Shown: positions 1 to 8,715 of the stretch, piece by piece | Layout of the letters: every line of letters starts with the position of its first letter | Position numbering within the stretch: position 1 is the stretch's first letter | DNA from: JAGTVG01 sp965365275 | GTDB taxonomy: Bacteria; Bacteroidota; Bacteroidia; Cytophagales; Cyclobacteriaceae | Length of the DNA stretch: 31,651 nucleotides | Direction of reading: 5' to 3' | Assembly: GCA_965365275.1 (NCBI GenBank) | Contig: CBDUBA010000043.1 | Coordinates: 1 to 31,651, forward strand | The notes under the pieces: model-generated | Told to the model about the DNA's origin: nothing | The model's database searches: none | The model's input: the letters and a program-made list of their open reading frames with translations, nothing else | Translations under genes and position numbers: made by a program

Positions 1-169
1 CTTCCATACCATAACACGCCAGGTCATTGCTGATATCTTCCGACATCAGCCAGATAATGTTTGGACGGGTCTTTAATTCAGTATTTTCTTCCTGGGAAGT
101 GCAGCCAAATAGTATTATGAAACTGCAAAACAGTGAAAATCTTATAAAGGACTTAAAATGTGTTTTCAT
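1..169 (-). CDS. Sulfatase, N-terminal fragment (lipoprotein)
   Basis: This is the first 56 codons of a gene that runs off the left edge; it starts at the ATG at 169-167. Residues 1-19 form a lipoprotein signal ending in L-F-G-C, so the product is probably a lipid-anchored periplasmic or surface enzyme. After a short linker comes RPNIIWLMSEDISNDLACYG, the first strand of the alkaline-phosphatase-fold sulfatases; the E-D pair is the usual start of the calcium site in the N-sulphoglucosamine-sulfohydrolase-like group. The formylglycine motif (C/S-x-P-x-R) lies outside the window, so the class cannot be fixed. Such enzymes remove sulfate esters from glycans. It lies 89 bp downstream of the serine hydrolase on the same strand and may be co-transcribed with it. 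Confidence 0.8.
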   Translation of the reverse strand, partial: MKTHFKSFIRFSLFCSFIILFGCTSQEENTELKTRPNIIWLMSEDISNDLACYGME

Positions 170-258
170 TCTTTTTTATTATTCTCGTTTTGGGATGAAT
201 AGATCTCAATATATATTATTCACGACAAATAATATTAGCCTTGTGCAAGTTCCGGAAT

Positions 259-1761
259 TTATCTTACTTTCCCTTTAAGTTGTGGCATCCCCCGTGAACC
301 GAAAGATAAATTTACCGCAATATCAGCAGTCATAACATCTTCTGAAAAGATAAAATCAATATTTATGTTAAAGGGAGTTTCATAGTAATACATTCTGATC
401 TTATAAATATTGTTTGACGCCCAGGCCCCGGTAGTCTCTACAGGTTGTTTGCCATATTGAGGGAATAACATTGCTCCAGGTTCTGTTGAGCCGAAACCCA
501 CAGGAACAGATATCGCTTCTTCCATACTTTCGAAGGTAATGCTATGATCTGTTCCTGATAATTGAAATATCATGCTCTTTATTCCAAGAGCATTTTCCTC
601 CAACTCATATTTTTTCCTTGAAATACTTTCAGCCAAATTAGATGTATTCTCTCCCTCCATGGTTGACATGGTCAATCCAGCAAGTTTATTTAACAGTGAA
701 TTATAATGCTCCTCATCAGCTGGTAGAGCATCATCCTGGAATGCAGGCAACAAATGATCCCAGACCAGGTTCAAGATCGCCTGCATATTATTGGTGCCTG
801 ATGTGATCGCAACTACCACATCCTGCTCAGGCATAACAATGCAATATTGGCCAAAAGCCCCGTCCCCACGATACAAACCATGTCGGCACTGCCAGAACTG
901 ATATCCATAGCCCTGGTCCCAATCACTGTTTGGATTGCTGCCGTTGGACGTCTGCAGGGAAGTTGCCTCTTCCACCCAGGCCTCCGAGATCAGCCGTTCT
1001 CCCTTCCAGAGCCCTTTCTGCAGATACAATTGACCCAGGCTGGCGATATCCTTTGTTCTTACATTCAAACCCCAACCCCCTAAATTAATACCATCCTGAT
1101 TCACATCCCATTTTGGATTGGTTATTCCCATTGGTTCGAATAATCTTGGTGTTAAATATTGCATGAGGGTTTCTCCGGTTACTTTCTGCATAATGGCTGA
1201 TAGCATATAGGTTGCTGCACTGTTGTAAACAAAATGTGTGCCCGGCTTATGTTCCACATCCAGGGAAAGAAAGATCTCAGCCCAGCTAGTCCCAGCATTC
1301 CTTAACCTGCCGGTTGCGTCCTGGTCATGTCCTGTACTCATGCGAAGCAGGTCTTTAATTCGCATAGAGCTAAGATTAGGGCTGACTGAATCAGGTAAAA
1401 ATTCAGGAAAGAAAGAAATTACGGGATCATAGATTGATAGCAGGCCCTCATCCTGTGCAATACCAATAGCTGTAGAGGTAAAGCTTTTGCTAAGGGAGAA
1501 AAGCATGTGATTGCTTTCTGCATTATAGGGAGCCCAGTATCCCTCAGCGATATTTTTCCCGTTACGCATGATAATGATACTGTGCATGTCATCGGGCCGT
1601 TCGGTTTCAGCCGCTTCTATAAAGCTCAGTATGGCCCTTGATGAGATGCCCTGCGATTCAGGCGAATAGAGTCCGGGACTGTTTTCATTGCTTTCCTTTG
1701 GGTTACAGCCAATAACTATTACAAGGAATACTATTGAAATGATACTAATTGGCTTTTTCAT
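259..1761 (-). CDS. Serine hydrolase, beta-lactamase/class C fold, lipoprotein
   Basis: The 500-residue protein belongs to the penicillin-binding-protein/class C beta-lactamase-like serine hydrolases. Residues 1-19 are a lipoprotein signal with lipobox V-I-G-C (Cys19). The S-x-x-K nucleophile motif is SLSK at 89-92, and the second motif is Y179-N180-S181 in the block GTHFVYNSAATYML typical of this family. A glycine-rich block RGDGAFGQ near residue 300 fits the third active-site strand. Residues after about 360 form an extra C-terminal domain, often lipocalin-like in such proteins. The substrate (peptide, ester or amide) cannot be read from sequence, and being a true beta-lactamase is unlikely. 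It is followed by the sulfatase gene on the same strand. Confidence 0.85.
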   Translation of the reverse strand: MKKPISIISIVFLVIVIGCNPKESNENSPGLYSPESQGISSRAILSFIEAAETERPDDMHSIIIMRNGKNIAEGYWAPYNAESNHMLFSLSKSFTSTAIGIAQDEGLLSIYDPVISFFPEFLPDSVSPNLSSMRIKDLLRMSTGHDQDATGRLRNAGTSWAEIFLSLDVEHKPGTHFVYNSAATYMLSAIMQKVTGETLMQYLTPRLFEPMGITNPKWDVNQDGINLGGWGLNVRTKDIASLGQLYLQKGLWKGERLISEAWVEEATSLQTSNGSNPNSDWDQGYGYQFWQCRHGLYRGDGAFGQYCIVMPEQDVVVAITSGTNNMQAILNLVWDHLLPAFQDDALPADEEHYNSLLNKLAGLTMSTMEGENTSNLAESISRKKYELEENALGIKSMIFQLSGTDHSITFESMEEAISVPVGFGSTEPGAMLFPQYGKQPVETTGAWASNNIYKIRMYYYETPFNINIDFIFSEDVMTADIAVNLSFGSRGMPQLKGKVR

Positions 1762-2051
1762 AATATGGCTAAAAAAAGTGATTAAATAGATTAGAAAAAA
1801 TATGAATCAGTTATAAAGTTAAGAATTTGCCCTGAATAAAGCCTGACATAACCAGTATTCTCCCCTTTTGGTTCCTAAATAATAATCCCCGGACTATTTT
1901 ATTCTTATTAACAGAACAGGAGAAAATGGACAAGCAGCTTTAAATTAGGGCATGTCTTTAAGAGGTATAAAATGTACGGGGATAAATAAAATTTGAAGCT
2001 TGTGGAAAACAATATGCAGGAGAATTAAACAATAATAATCCTGTCAGGAAT
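1762..2051. other. AT-rich intergenic region
   Basis: This 290-bp gap holds the upstream region of the serine hydrolase gene and the end of the Rnf/rhodanese operon. No credible open frame, no T-tailed hairpin and no TAnnTTTG box were seen on either strand. Confidence 0.5.
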
Positions 2052-2378
2052 TCAGGCCTCCCGGATAAGGTCTTTCAGGGATACCCAACCGCCTCCATTG
2101 AGTACGTCAGGAATACCTTTACGCCTTAACCTGTTCGCAGCCCTTCCGCTTCGGGCACCGCTCTGACAACATGTAATGATAGGCTTGCCAATCTTAGCAA
2201 TTTTTTCAGCATTCTTCGATATAAGCTCAAGGGGTATATTAACAGCTTGTTGTATGTGACCCATTCGGTATTCCTGTGGGGTGCGGACATCAATGATATA
2301 AGATCCCTTTCGTATGGCCTCCAGCAACAGTTCTTTCCTCTTACCAATTCCAAGCAAGTTCTTTATGTACTCTAACAT
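2052..2378 (-). CDS. Single-domain rhodanese-like protein
   Basis: This is a 108-residue rhodanese domain. The start is the ATG at 2378; the codon before it is TTG and gives an implausible extra Met. It has the family signatures IIDVRTPQEYRMGHI (the CH2A-type block) and an active-site loop C-Q-S-G-A-R-S whose catalytic Cys is residue 71, preceded by another Cys. Small proteins of this kind carry persulfide sulfur. The gene is the last of the Rnf operon, 11 bp after the dihydroorotate-dehydrogenase-like gene, so a redox or sulfur role linked to the operon is possible but inferred. No export signal is present, so it should be cytoplasmic. Confidence 0.85.
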   Translation of the reverse strand: MLEYIKNLLGIGKRKELLLEAIRKGSYIIDVRTPQEYRMGHIQQAVNIPLELISKNAEKIAKIGKPIITCCQSGARSGRAANRLRRKGIPDVLNGGGWVSLKDLIREA

Positions 2379-2389
2379 CAAATATTTAT

Positions 2390-3373
2390 TTAATCTACTC
2401 CAACGAGGGCCCTAATATACTGCTGTCTTTCGAAATATTCAGGCTGAAGTGCATTTTTCTGACTGATTTTGCCCCTGAATTCATCAATGTCCCTGTAACC
2501 ATTTTTACGCATCCATTTTTCAAGGAACGAGAGCATGACTTCGATTTGTCCCAACCCGTTTATGTACAAAGTGGAACATAGCTCTACGGCAGATGACCCG
2601 GCCAGAAGTTGCTTAACCACTGCCTCACCATCATGGATCCCGGTATTTCCTATCAGGCTGCCGCCGAATTTCTCGAACAGAATAGCGATCCATCGGAGTG
2701 AATGTGACATCTCACTGGGGGAAGAATACCTGTTCTTGGACTGAAACTCAAAAGTATCGATATCAATATCCGGCTGGTAAAACCTGTTAAATAATACCAG
2801 CCCACTGGCGCCACTTTTTCTTATGCCTTCGGCCACACGGGTCATCGAGGTAAAGTAAGGACCGATTTTAACTGCAACCGGAATATTAATATTATGTTTA
2901 ACGACCTCTATGATCCTGAATATTTTCTTTTCGATATCCTTGGGATCTTCCTTGGGATCTTTAGGCATTAAGGCAATATTCAGTTCAAGGGCATCCGCAC
3001 CAACAGCTTCAATGTACTTGGCATAATCTGTCCAGGAACTGTCAGATATGCAATTGACGCTGGCAATAACGGGAATATCAACAGTCTCCTTGGATTTCTC
3101 GATGATCTTCAGGTATTCATCCGATTGCTGGCTCATGCCCATCTGCCTGAGGTAGTCGATCTCCTCGGGATGCGCCATCGCAGATGATTCGAACTCGAGC
3201 TTATTAACATCAGCCAGGATCTGTTCTTCAAACATTGATTTGAGTACAACCGCTCCGGCGCCGGCATCTGCCAGTCTTTTAACACCTTCTGCGCTATGGC
3301 TGAGGCTACAGCTTGATACGATTATGGGGTTCTTTAAGCTGATCCCCATATAGTTTGCTGACAGGTTTATCAT
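2390..3373 (-). CDS. Dihydroorotate dehydrogenase-like flavoprotein
   Basis: The 327-residue TIM-barrel protein resembles class 1 dihydroorotate dehydrogenases: N-terminal LSANYMGISLKNPIIVSS, an FMN-contact lysine in VVLKS (K45), VAVKIGPYF (K169), and a C-terminal phosphate-binding part GNTGIHDGEAVVKQLLAGSSAVE. The segment that in real DHODs reads N-x-S-C-P-N and carries the catalytic cysteine is ELNIALMPKDP here (about residues 130-140), so orotate formation by the class 1 mechanism is doubtful. It is therefore not called pyrD. It follows rnfA by 29 bp and precedes the rhodanese, as part of the same operon. Flavin binding is likely; the substrate is unknown. Confidence 0.8.
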   Translation of the reverse strand: MINLSANYMGISLKNPIIVSSCSLSHSAEGVKRLADAGAGAVVLKSMFEEQILADVNKLEFESSAMAHPEEIDYLRQMGMSQQSDEYLKIIEKSKETVDIPVIASVNCISDSSWTDYAKYIEAVGADALELNIALMPKDPKEDPKDIEKKIFRIIEVVKHNINIPVAVKIGPYFTSMTRVAEGIRKSGASGLVLFNRFYQPDIDIDTFEFQSKNRYSSPSEMSHSLRWIAILFEKFGGSLIGNTGIHDGEAVVKQLLAGSSAVELCSTLYINGLGQIEVMLSFLEKWMRKNGYRDIDEFRGKISQKNALQPEYFERQQYIRALVGVD

Positions 3374-3402
3374 GAGTTTTCTTTTTATATCAAGTTATAA
3401 AA

Positions 3403-3975
3403 TTATACGATACCGGTAAAGCCCATGAAGGCTAAAGATAACAACCCGGCAACAATTAATGCAGCTGGAACCCCACGAATGCCGGCAGGCACTTCTGCAA
3501 GGTCCATATGCTCCCTGATTCCGGCAAACAATACCAATGCCAGTCCAAAACCAATGGCATTTGAAACAGCGAAAACAACACTTTCGATCAAATTATATTC
3601 TTTCTGGATCACCAGAATCGCCACACCCAGAATAGCACAGTTGGTAGTAATTAAGGGAAGATAAACACCTAGCGCCTGGAATAAGGCAGGGCTTACTTTT
3701 TTCAGAATGATCTCAACCATCTGCACCAGTGACGCAATGACCAGTATATAACTGATGGTCTGTAGGAACCCAATATTAAATGGGGCCAGAATATAATGAT
3801 TGATCAGATACGTAACAATAGTGGCCAGGGTCATAACAAACATAACAGCCCCTGTCATTCCAAAAGAAGTGGATAACTTATTGGATACCCCCAGAAATGG
3901 GCAAACCCCCAGAAACTGGGCAAGCAGAATGTTATTAATAAATATTGCTGAGACTACGATAATTATATAATCCAT
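3403..3975 (-). CDS. rnfA: Rnf complex subunit RnfA
   Basis: A 190-residue membrane protein with six predicted helices, the usual length and composition of RnfA/NqrE. The half-site GVCPFLGVSN places Cys25, and TNCAILG places Cys113; in this family these two cysteines, together with the two from RnfE, hold a membrane-embedded iron-sulfur cluster. RnfA forms the core of the ion-pumping ferredoxin:NAD+ oxidoreductase. It is the last of the six rnf genes, 9 bp after rnfE. Rnf and Nqr subunits are close relatives; Rnf is assigned because rnfB and rnfC are in the operon. Confidence 0.95.
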   Translation of the reverse strand: MDYIIIVVSAIFINNILLAQFLGVCPFLGVSNKLSTSFGMTGAVMFVMTLATIVTYLINHYILAPFNIGFLQTISYILVIASLVQMVEIILKKVSPALFQALGVYLPLITTNCAILGVAILVIQKEYNLIESVVFAVSNAIGFGLALVLFAGIREHMDLAEVPAGIRGVPAALIVAGLLSLAFMGFTGIV

Positions 3976-3984
3976 GATCGAGTA

Positions 3985-4566
3985 TTATGCTTTTTTAAAT
4001 TTGTTCATTATGGCTATCAGGTAACCTAAGGCTATAAAGGCTCCCGGAGGCAGGATAAAGACCAGAATGCCATCTCCTTCCATGAACTTATAGCCGAATA
4101 TTGAAAGATTTCCAAGGATCTCCCTTACCGCTCCAAGAAGTGTCAGGGCAAATGTGAAACCTAATCCCATACCCAGCCCGTCTATCATGGAGGACATAAA
4201 ACTTTTTCTTGATGCAAAGGCTTCTGCACGACCCAGAACGATACAGTTCACAACGATCAACGGTATAAAAAGACCAAGCTGTTCATGTACCGCAGGGGCA
4301 TATCCGGCCATAACCAGGTCTACTACAGTAACAAATGTTGCTATCACAACGATGAAAGAAGGGATCCTGACTTTTTCGGGGATATAATTCTTAATGAGTG
4401 ACACCACGATATTCGACATCAGCAATACGAAAAGTGTGGCAAGTCCCATCGCCATTCCATTGATGGCTGTCGAGGTTACACCCAGTGTAGGGCATAATCC
4501 CAGCAGCAGGACAAATACAGGATTCTCCTTGATGAATCCTTTTGTGAAGTTCTTCCATTGACTCAT
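3985..4566 (-). CDS. rnfE: Rnf complex subunit RnfE
   Basis: A 193-residue membrane protein homologous to RnfA. The sequence GLCPTLGVTS (Cys25) and NCIVLGRAEAFA (Cys108) are the RnfE/NqrD signatures; the two cysteines pair with those of RnfA around the intramembrane cluster. About six transmembrane helices can be seen. It overlaps rnfG by 4 bp (an ATGA junction at 4563-4566), which suggests translational coupling. Confidence 0.95.
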   Translation of the reverse strand: MSQWKNFTKGFIKENPVFVLLLGLCPTLGVTSTAINGMAMGLATLFVLLMSNIVVSLIKNYIPEKVRIPSFIVVIATFVTVVDLVMAGYAPAVHEQLGLFIPLIVVNCIVLGRAEAFASRKSFMSSMIDGLGMGLGFTFALTLLGAVREILGNLSIFGYKFMEGDGILVFILPPGAFIALGYLIAIMNKFKKA

Positions 4567-5141
4567 TGATTACCTCCTTTTTTATATGTATCGATGGCCA
4601 GCTGAGTAGCTGCTGAAAAGGCCCTTGAGCTTATCGTCGCCGCTGTTATGGCGTCAATATCGCCTCCATCCTTTTTTACCTTCAGCACAACCTGTGAAGG
4701 ATCTAAACTTTTAAACTGGTCTTTAAACTTGGGACTTTCCATTTTAGTTCCCAGGCCCGGTGTCTCCTTATGCTCTACTACCTGAATATCTTTTATGGTT
4801 CCATCCGGTAAAATACCAACCATTAATACAACCAGCCCATTATATCCTGTAGTGGTAAATGATCGCACTGCCGTGCCAATCACTTCCCCGCCTTTTTTTG
4901 CCGGATAGAACTCCAGACTATCCAGGCCATCACCTGCCGCCACTTTAAACATGTCAGCCACGGGTTGATTATCGTATTCAGGGACGACTGCATCGATGGC
5001 CTGTAGCTTTTTTGCCAGTTTTGCCGCTTCGATTGGCTCTTTGGTCAGCTCATAAACATAAGCCAGCGCAGTTGAAGCCACCAAAGTAACAATAAACAGG
5101 GTGGCTACCATATTGATGAATGTTGATTCTTTTTTAGCCAT
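4563..5141 (-). CDS. rnfG: Rnf complex subunit RnfG (covalent FMN)
   Basis: A 192-residue protein with one N-terminal membrane helix (about 9-30) and an extracytoplasmic FMN-binding domain. HKETPGLGTK (124-133) and the flavinylation motif T-A-A-T-I-S (166-171) are present; by family knowledge Thr169 would carry FMN through a phosphoester bond. The usual motif begins S-G-A-T, so A-A-T is a slight variant. The gene overlaps rnfD by 8 bp at its start and rnfE by 4 bp at its end. The FMN-attaching enzyme ApbE is not in the window. Confidence 0.95.
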   Translation of the reverse strand: MAKKESTFINMVATLFIVTLVASTALAYVYELTKEPIEAAKLAKKLQAIDAVVPEYDNQPVADMFKVAAGDGLDSLEFYPAKKGGEVIGTAVRSFTTTGYNGLVVLMVGILPDGTIKDIQVVEHKETPGLGTKMESPKFKDQFKSLDPSQVVLKVKKDGGDIDAITAATISSRAFSAATQLAIDTYKKGGNQ

Positions 5142-6138
5142 TTTTAACTTTCTCTCCGAATCTTGAAGGTTTTAAATATTTATTTAATAAAGGCACAAAT
5201 GCGTTCATGATGAGGATCGCAAAGGATATACCTTCGGGATACGCCCCGAAAACCCTTACCAGAATGGTTATAATACCAATACCAACACTATAGATCACCA
5301 CACCTCGAATGGTCATTGGGGAGGTCACATAATCTGTGGCCATAAAAATAGCTCCGAGCAAAGCCCCGCCTGTCAGTATCTGAAATAGCGGATCAACAAA
5401 TCGATCCGGATTGCCGAGCCATAGGAAACCTGAAAACACGAACATGGTGCCTATAACGATCACCGGTATATGCCATGTGATCACTTTACGGATCACCATA
5501 TATAAAAATCCAATAGTCAACAACAGGCCTGAGATCTCACCCATGCTTCCGGGTTGTGTTCCCAGGAAGAAATCCATATGCCTGGGTACCTCTTGCATCA
5601 GGTCGACCAGACTTTCACCATTCTTGAGACCGTCTTTAATGAAGCCTAATGGTGTGGCGCCGGTGACCACATCTGTTATGGACATCCGGGATTCAAAAGG
5701 AGCAGGCCATGTGGTCATCTGGACCGGGAATGATACCAATAAAAACACCCTGCCAACCAGGGCTGGGTTGAATGGATTATTCCCCAGGCCACCAAATGAC
5801 ATTTTTCCTATCCCTATAGCCACAAAACTTCCAAGGACCACCAACCACCAGGGAAGGTTACTTGGGACATTAAAAGCCAGAAGCATACCTGTAACAACCG
5901 CTGAGCCATCCAATATATCGGGTTCACGTTTTAACAGGTGCTTTGTGATCATATATTCGAAAAATACTGCAGATAATACAGCAATCAGGGTAACCATCAG
6001 CGCACCAAGGCCAAACACATATACTGAAAAAGCAAAAGCAGGCAACATGGCAAAAATCACATCGTACATGATGCGGGAAATGGTCTGCTCCTGGTGGATA
6101 TGGGGTGATGGAGATACCGTTAGTAATTTTGAATCCAT
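5134..6138 (-). CDS. rnfD: Rnf complex subunit RnfD (covalent FMN)
   Basis: A 334-residue integral membrane protein of the RnfD/NqrB family. It has the characteristic loop FGGLGNNPFNPALVGRVFLL (115-134) and the covalent-FMN motif T-G-A-T-P-L (159-164), with Thr162 as the likely attachment site. Multiple hydrophobic segments run through residues 24-110 and 195-325. It follows rnfC by 3 bp and overlaps rnfG by 8 bp. A long open frame on the opposite strand (5411-6202) is only a shadow of this gene. Confidence 0.95.
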   Translation of the reverse strand: MDSKLLTVSPSPHIHQEQTISRIMYDVIFAMLPAFAFSVYVFGLGALMVTLIAVLSAVFFEYMITKHLLKREPDILDGSAVVTGMLLAFNVPSNLPWWLVVLGSFVAIGIGKMSFGGLGNNPFNPALVGRVFLLVSFPVQMTTWPAPFESRMSITDVVTGATPLGFIKDGLKNGESLVDLMQEVPRHMDFFLGTQPGSMGEISGLLLTIGFLYMVIRKVITWHIPVIVIGTMFVFSGFLWLGNPDRFVDPLFQILTGGALLGAIFMATDYVTSPMTIRGVVIYSVGIGIITILVRVFGAYPEGISFAILIMNAFVPLLNKYLKPSRFGEKVKNG

Positions 6139-6141
6139 AAA

Positions 6142-7500
6142 TTATGCGCTTTGTCTTTCTCTTATTAAGTTTGCTACGGTTGCTTTACCCAACCTGATAT
6201 AATCCAATAACTCACGGTTTGATGGGCAAATATAGGCGCAGGATCCACATTCAATGCAATCCAACACCCGGTTTTGCTCGGCTTCATCATTCATTCCCCG
6301 CTGAACGGTAGTCATTAAATAAAAAGGTTCCAGGCCCATCGGGCATACATTCGTGCATTTGCTGCACCGTATACATACTTTACTTTTAGATCTGGCAGAT
6401 TCTTTTTCAGGGAGTATGAGAATTCCGGAAGTTCCCTTCGTTACGGATATCTCCAGGTCATTCAATGCCTTTCCCATCATAGGCCCTCCGCTTATTACCT
6501 TTCCTGTATCTTCAGGCAATCCACCTGCTGCATCAATCAATGCACTTACCGGGGTGCCAATCCTGGCAATAAAATTACCCGGATCCTTTACAGACTTCCC
6601 GGTTACTGTGATTACCCTTTCAATAAGAGGTTTGTTTTTTTGGACTGCCTCGTAAACGGCATAAGTTGTTCCAACATTATGAACCACAGTGCCAACATCG
6701 ATAGGCAGTTTTCCGGAAGGTACTTCCCTATTAATAAGTGCCTTGATCAATTGTTTTTCACCTCCCTGTGGGTACTGGACTTTCAGGGCAGCAACTGATA
6801 TATCTTCATAATTCTTTGCTATGCCAGAGAGCTTATCTATCGCATCCCGCTTATTGTTTTCTATTCCTATAATGGCTTTCTTAACATCAAGGGCTTTCAT
6901 TAATATCCTTACACCCACCATCAGTTCTTCGCTCTTCTCCAGCATCAGCTGATGGTCGGAGGTAAGATAAGGTTCACATTCTGCACCATTAATGATTAAT
7001 ACATCCGCTTTTTTTCCTTTGGGTACATTTAATTTTACATGGGAAGGGAAAGTGGCTCCTCCCATTCCTACTATTCCACCCTGCAGGATCTTTTCAAGGA
7101 TTTGCTCTCTTGAAAGGCTGATCTCCTTTCTAAGTTCATCCGTGGTGTCAATGCCATCAGCCCACTGCTCTTCTTTGTCAACCCTGATCATTATGCTGGT
7201 TCTGCGGTATCCACTGACATCCATCTCCTCGCTGATCTTGGCTACTTTCCCGCTGGCCGGTGCATGAATATTGGCGGAGACAAAACCAGCGGTTTTCGCA
7301 ATGACCTGACCCGTTTTGACCAATTCGCCCCGTTCAACAACAGGAGAGGCCGGAACTCCAATATGCTGGGCTATCGGGACTTTTATATTCGCCGGCAACG
7401 GAAGCCTTTTTATTGGTTTCTCGGCAGAGATCTTAACCTCCGGAGGGTGAATTCCCCCTTTCGGGAATGTTTTAAGCTTATTGAATATAAACATGAACAT
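6142..7500 (-). CDS. rnfC: Rnf complex subunit RnfC
   Basis: A 452-residue peripheral subunit, NuoF-like, that carries out electron exchange with NAD(H). It starts with the RnfC signature FPKGGIHPPE, has the nucleotide/flavin region GGIVGMGGATFPSHVKL (141-157) and NGAECEPYLTSDHQLM (171-186), and ends with two 4Fe-4S motifs at Cys376/379/382/386 and Cys415/418/421/425. Its ATG overlaps the rnfB stop by one base (TAATG); an in-frame ATG two codons later is an alternative start. It lacks the very long repetitive C-terminal tail of enterobacterial RnfC. Confidence 0.95.
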   Translation of the reverse strand: MFMFIFNKLKTFPKGGIHPPEVKISAEKPIKRLPLPANIKVPIAQHIGVPASPVVERGELVKTGQVIAKTAGFVSANIHAPASGKVAKISEEMDVSGYRRTSIMIRVDKEEQWADGIDTTDELRKEISLSREQILEKILQGGIVGMGGATFPSHVKLNVPKGKKADVLIINGAECEPYLTSDHQLMLEKSEELMVGVRILMKALDVKKAIIGIENNKRDAIDKLSGIAKNYEDISVAALKVQYPQGGEKQLIKALINREVPSGKLPIDVGTVVHNVGTTYAVYEAVQKNKPLIERVITVTGKSVKDPGNFIARIGTPVSALIDAAGGLPEDTGKVISGGPMMGKALNDLEISVTKGTSGILILPEKESARSKSKVCIRCSKCTNVCPMGLEPFYLMTTVQRGMNDEAEQNRVLDCIECGSCAYICPSNRELLDYIRLGKATVANLIRERQSA

Positions 7501-8714
7501 TATGCCTTATTTTCATTTTCTGATGAATTATCTTTTTTATCCGGCTTTTCAGAGTCTGGCTCTTTCGTGTTTTTTGCATCGGGTTTTGAAGCCGTTGTAT
7601 CTGAGGTCATATCCGGTGAATCCTCGACACCTGGATCAGGTTTTTGGGTATCTGTTACCTTAGTTTCTGCAACGGGGGTTTCTATGTTTTCAACATCTTT
7701 TGTTTTCAAATCAGTATCAACAGATTCAATACCACCCGTTTTCACTTCAGTATCAACTGATTCAACACCACCCGTTTTCACTTCAGTATCTACGGCCACA
7801 GCTCCAGCTCCACCAGATTCCACACCGACAGTTTCAACTTTTTTTCTTGCCAGTTTTCGGTCCGGCCGTTCTTTTCTGGGTGGCCGGTCTTTCCTTGGCG
7901 GGAAATTAACCATATCAATTACCTTGCTCGGACATACTTCAACACAATCCCTGCAAAGTTTGCATTTCTCCGGATCAATTATGGCCAGGTTATTTTCCAC
8001 AACCACGGAATCATAACGGCAGACATCAACACATTTTTCGCATCCTGTACAGGCTACTGAGCAGTATTTCTTGGCAATGCCACCTTTTTCCTCGTTGATA
8101 CAGGCCACAAAGATCCTTCTATTCTTCCTGCCTCTGGGCCACAATTCCAGAATATCTTTTGGACATGCTTTCACACAGGCATTGCATGCAGTGCATTTAT
8201 CTTCTATAACCACAGGAAGTCCGGTTTTCTCATCCATATACATGGCTTCGAAATCACAGGCATCAACACATTCACCCAATCCCACACATCCATAAGCACA
8301 TCCGGTATCTCCTCCATACAGCATGGATGCAACGGTACAATTGGGTGCGCCATCATAGACATTTGTTTTTTTGCGGTGCTCAAAGGAACCAGAGCACTTA
8401 ACAACCGCGATATAAGGATCTTTTTCTTTTACCTCCACGCCAAGGATCTGTCCTACCTGCTTCATAACGTCATTACCACCGACAGGACAATGCATGTCTG
8501 ATATATCAGCAGCCTGGGCTAAGGCTTCGGCAAAAGCCCGGCATCCTGGTTGTCCGCATCCTCCGCAATTGGTTGCTGGTAAAACCTCTTCAATTTCATC
8601 AATTCTCGGGTCGGTTTCTACCCTGAACTGCCTTGCAACCACGTATAAAATCATTGCAGCTACAGCACCAAGACCACTCAGGGATACGATTGTAATTATA
8701 ATAGTTTGATTCAT
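7500..8714 (-). CDS. rnfB: Rnf complex subunit RnfB with long repetitive C-terminal tail
   Basis: A 404-residue iron-sulfur protein that passes electrons from ferredoxin into the Rnf complex. Residues 4-27 are the membrane anchor. The N-terminal cluster motif is Cys50/53/58 plus Cys76. Four ferredoxin-like Cys groups follow: 139/143/149/153, 174/177/180/184, 222/225/228/232 and 251/254/257/261. The last about 134 residues (271-404) are an unstructured, charged tail with an Arg/Lys/Pro part, three 12-residue repeats and an Asp/Glu/Lys/Ser/Thr-rich end. The core is normal; the tail makes the protein longer than most RnfB. It lies 1 bp after the rseC-like gene. Confidence 0.95.
   Translation of the reverse strand: MNQTIIITIVSLSGLGAVAAMILYVVARQFRVETDPRIDEIEEVLPATNCGGCGQPGCRAFAEALAQAADISDMHCPVGGNDVMKQVGQILGVEVKEKDPYIAVVKCSGSFEHRKKTNVYDGAPNCTVASMLYGGDTGCAYGCVGLGECVDACDFEAMYMDEKTGLPVVIEDKCTACNACVKACPKDILELWPRGRKNRRIFVACINEEKGGIAKKYCSVACTGCEKCVDVCRYDSVVVENNLAIIDPEKCKLCRDCVEVCPSKVIDMVNFPPRKDRPPRKERPDRKLARKKVETVGVESGGAGAVAVDTEVKTGGVESVDTEVKTGGIESVDTDLKTKDVENIETPVAETKVTDTQKPDPGVEDSPDMTSDTTASKPDAKNTKEPDSEKPDKKDNSSENENKA
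7686..7793 (-). repeat. Three tandem 36-bp repeats inside rnfB
   Basis: Three in-frame 36-bp units encode 12-residue repeats with consensus VDTEVKTGGVES at residues 308-343 of RnfB. The units at 7758-7793 and 7722-7757 match at 33 of 36 bases; the unit at 7686-7721 is much more diverged. They lie in the disordered tail, so copy number could change without disturbing the iron-sulfur core. Confidence 0.85.
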
Positions 8715-8715
8715 A

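Noticed and set aside
5411..6202. A 263-codon open frame on the plus strand opposite rnfD
   Set aside because: It is fully antisense to a clear RnfD, has no family motif and its composition follows the reverse complement of a membrane protein gene.
7264..8016. A 250-codon plus-strand open frame rich in Ser, Phe, Thr and Val
   Set aside because: It is the shadow of rnfC and the repetitive tail of rnfB; its repeats are the reverse reading of the rnfB repeats.
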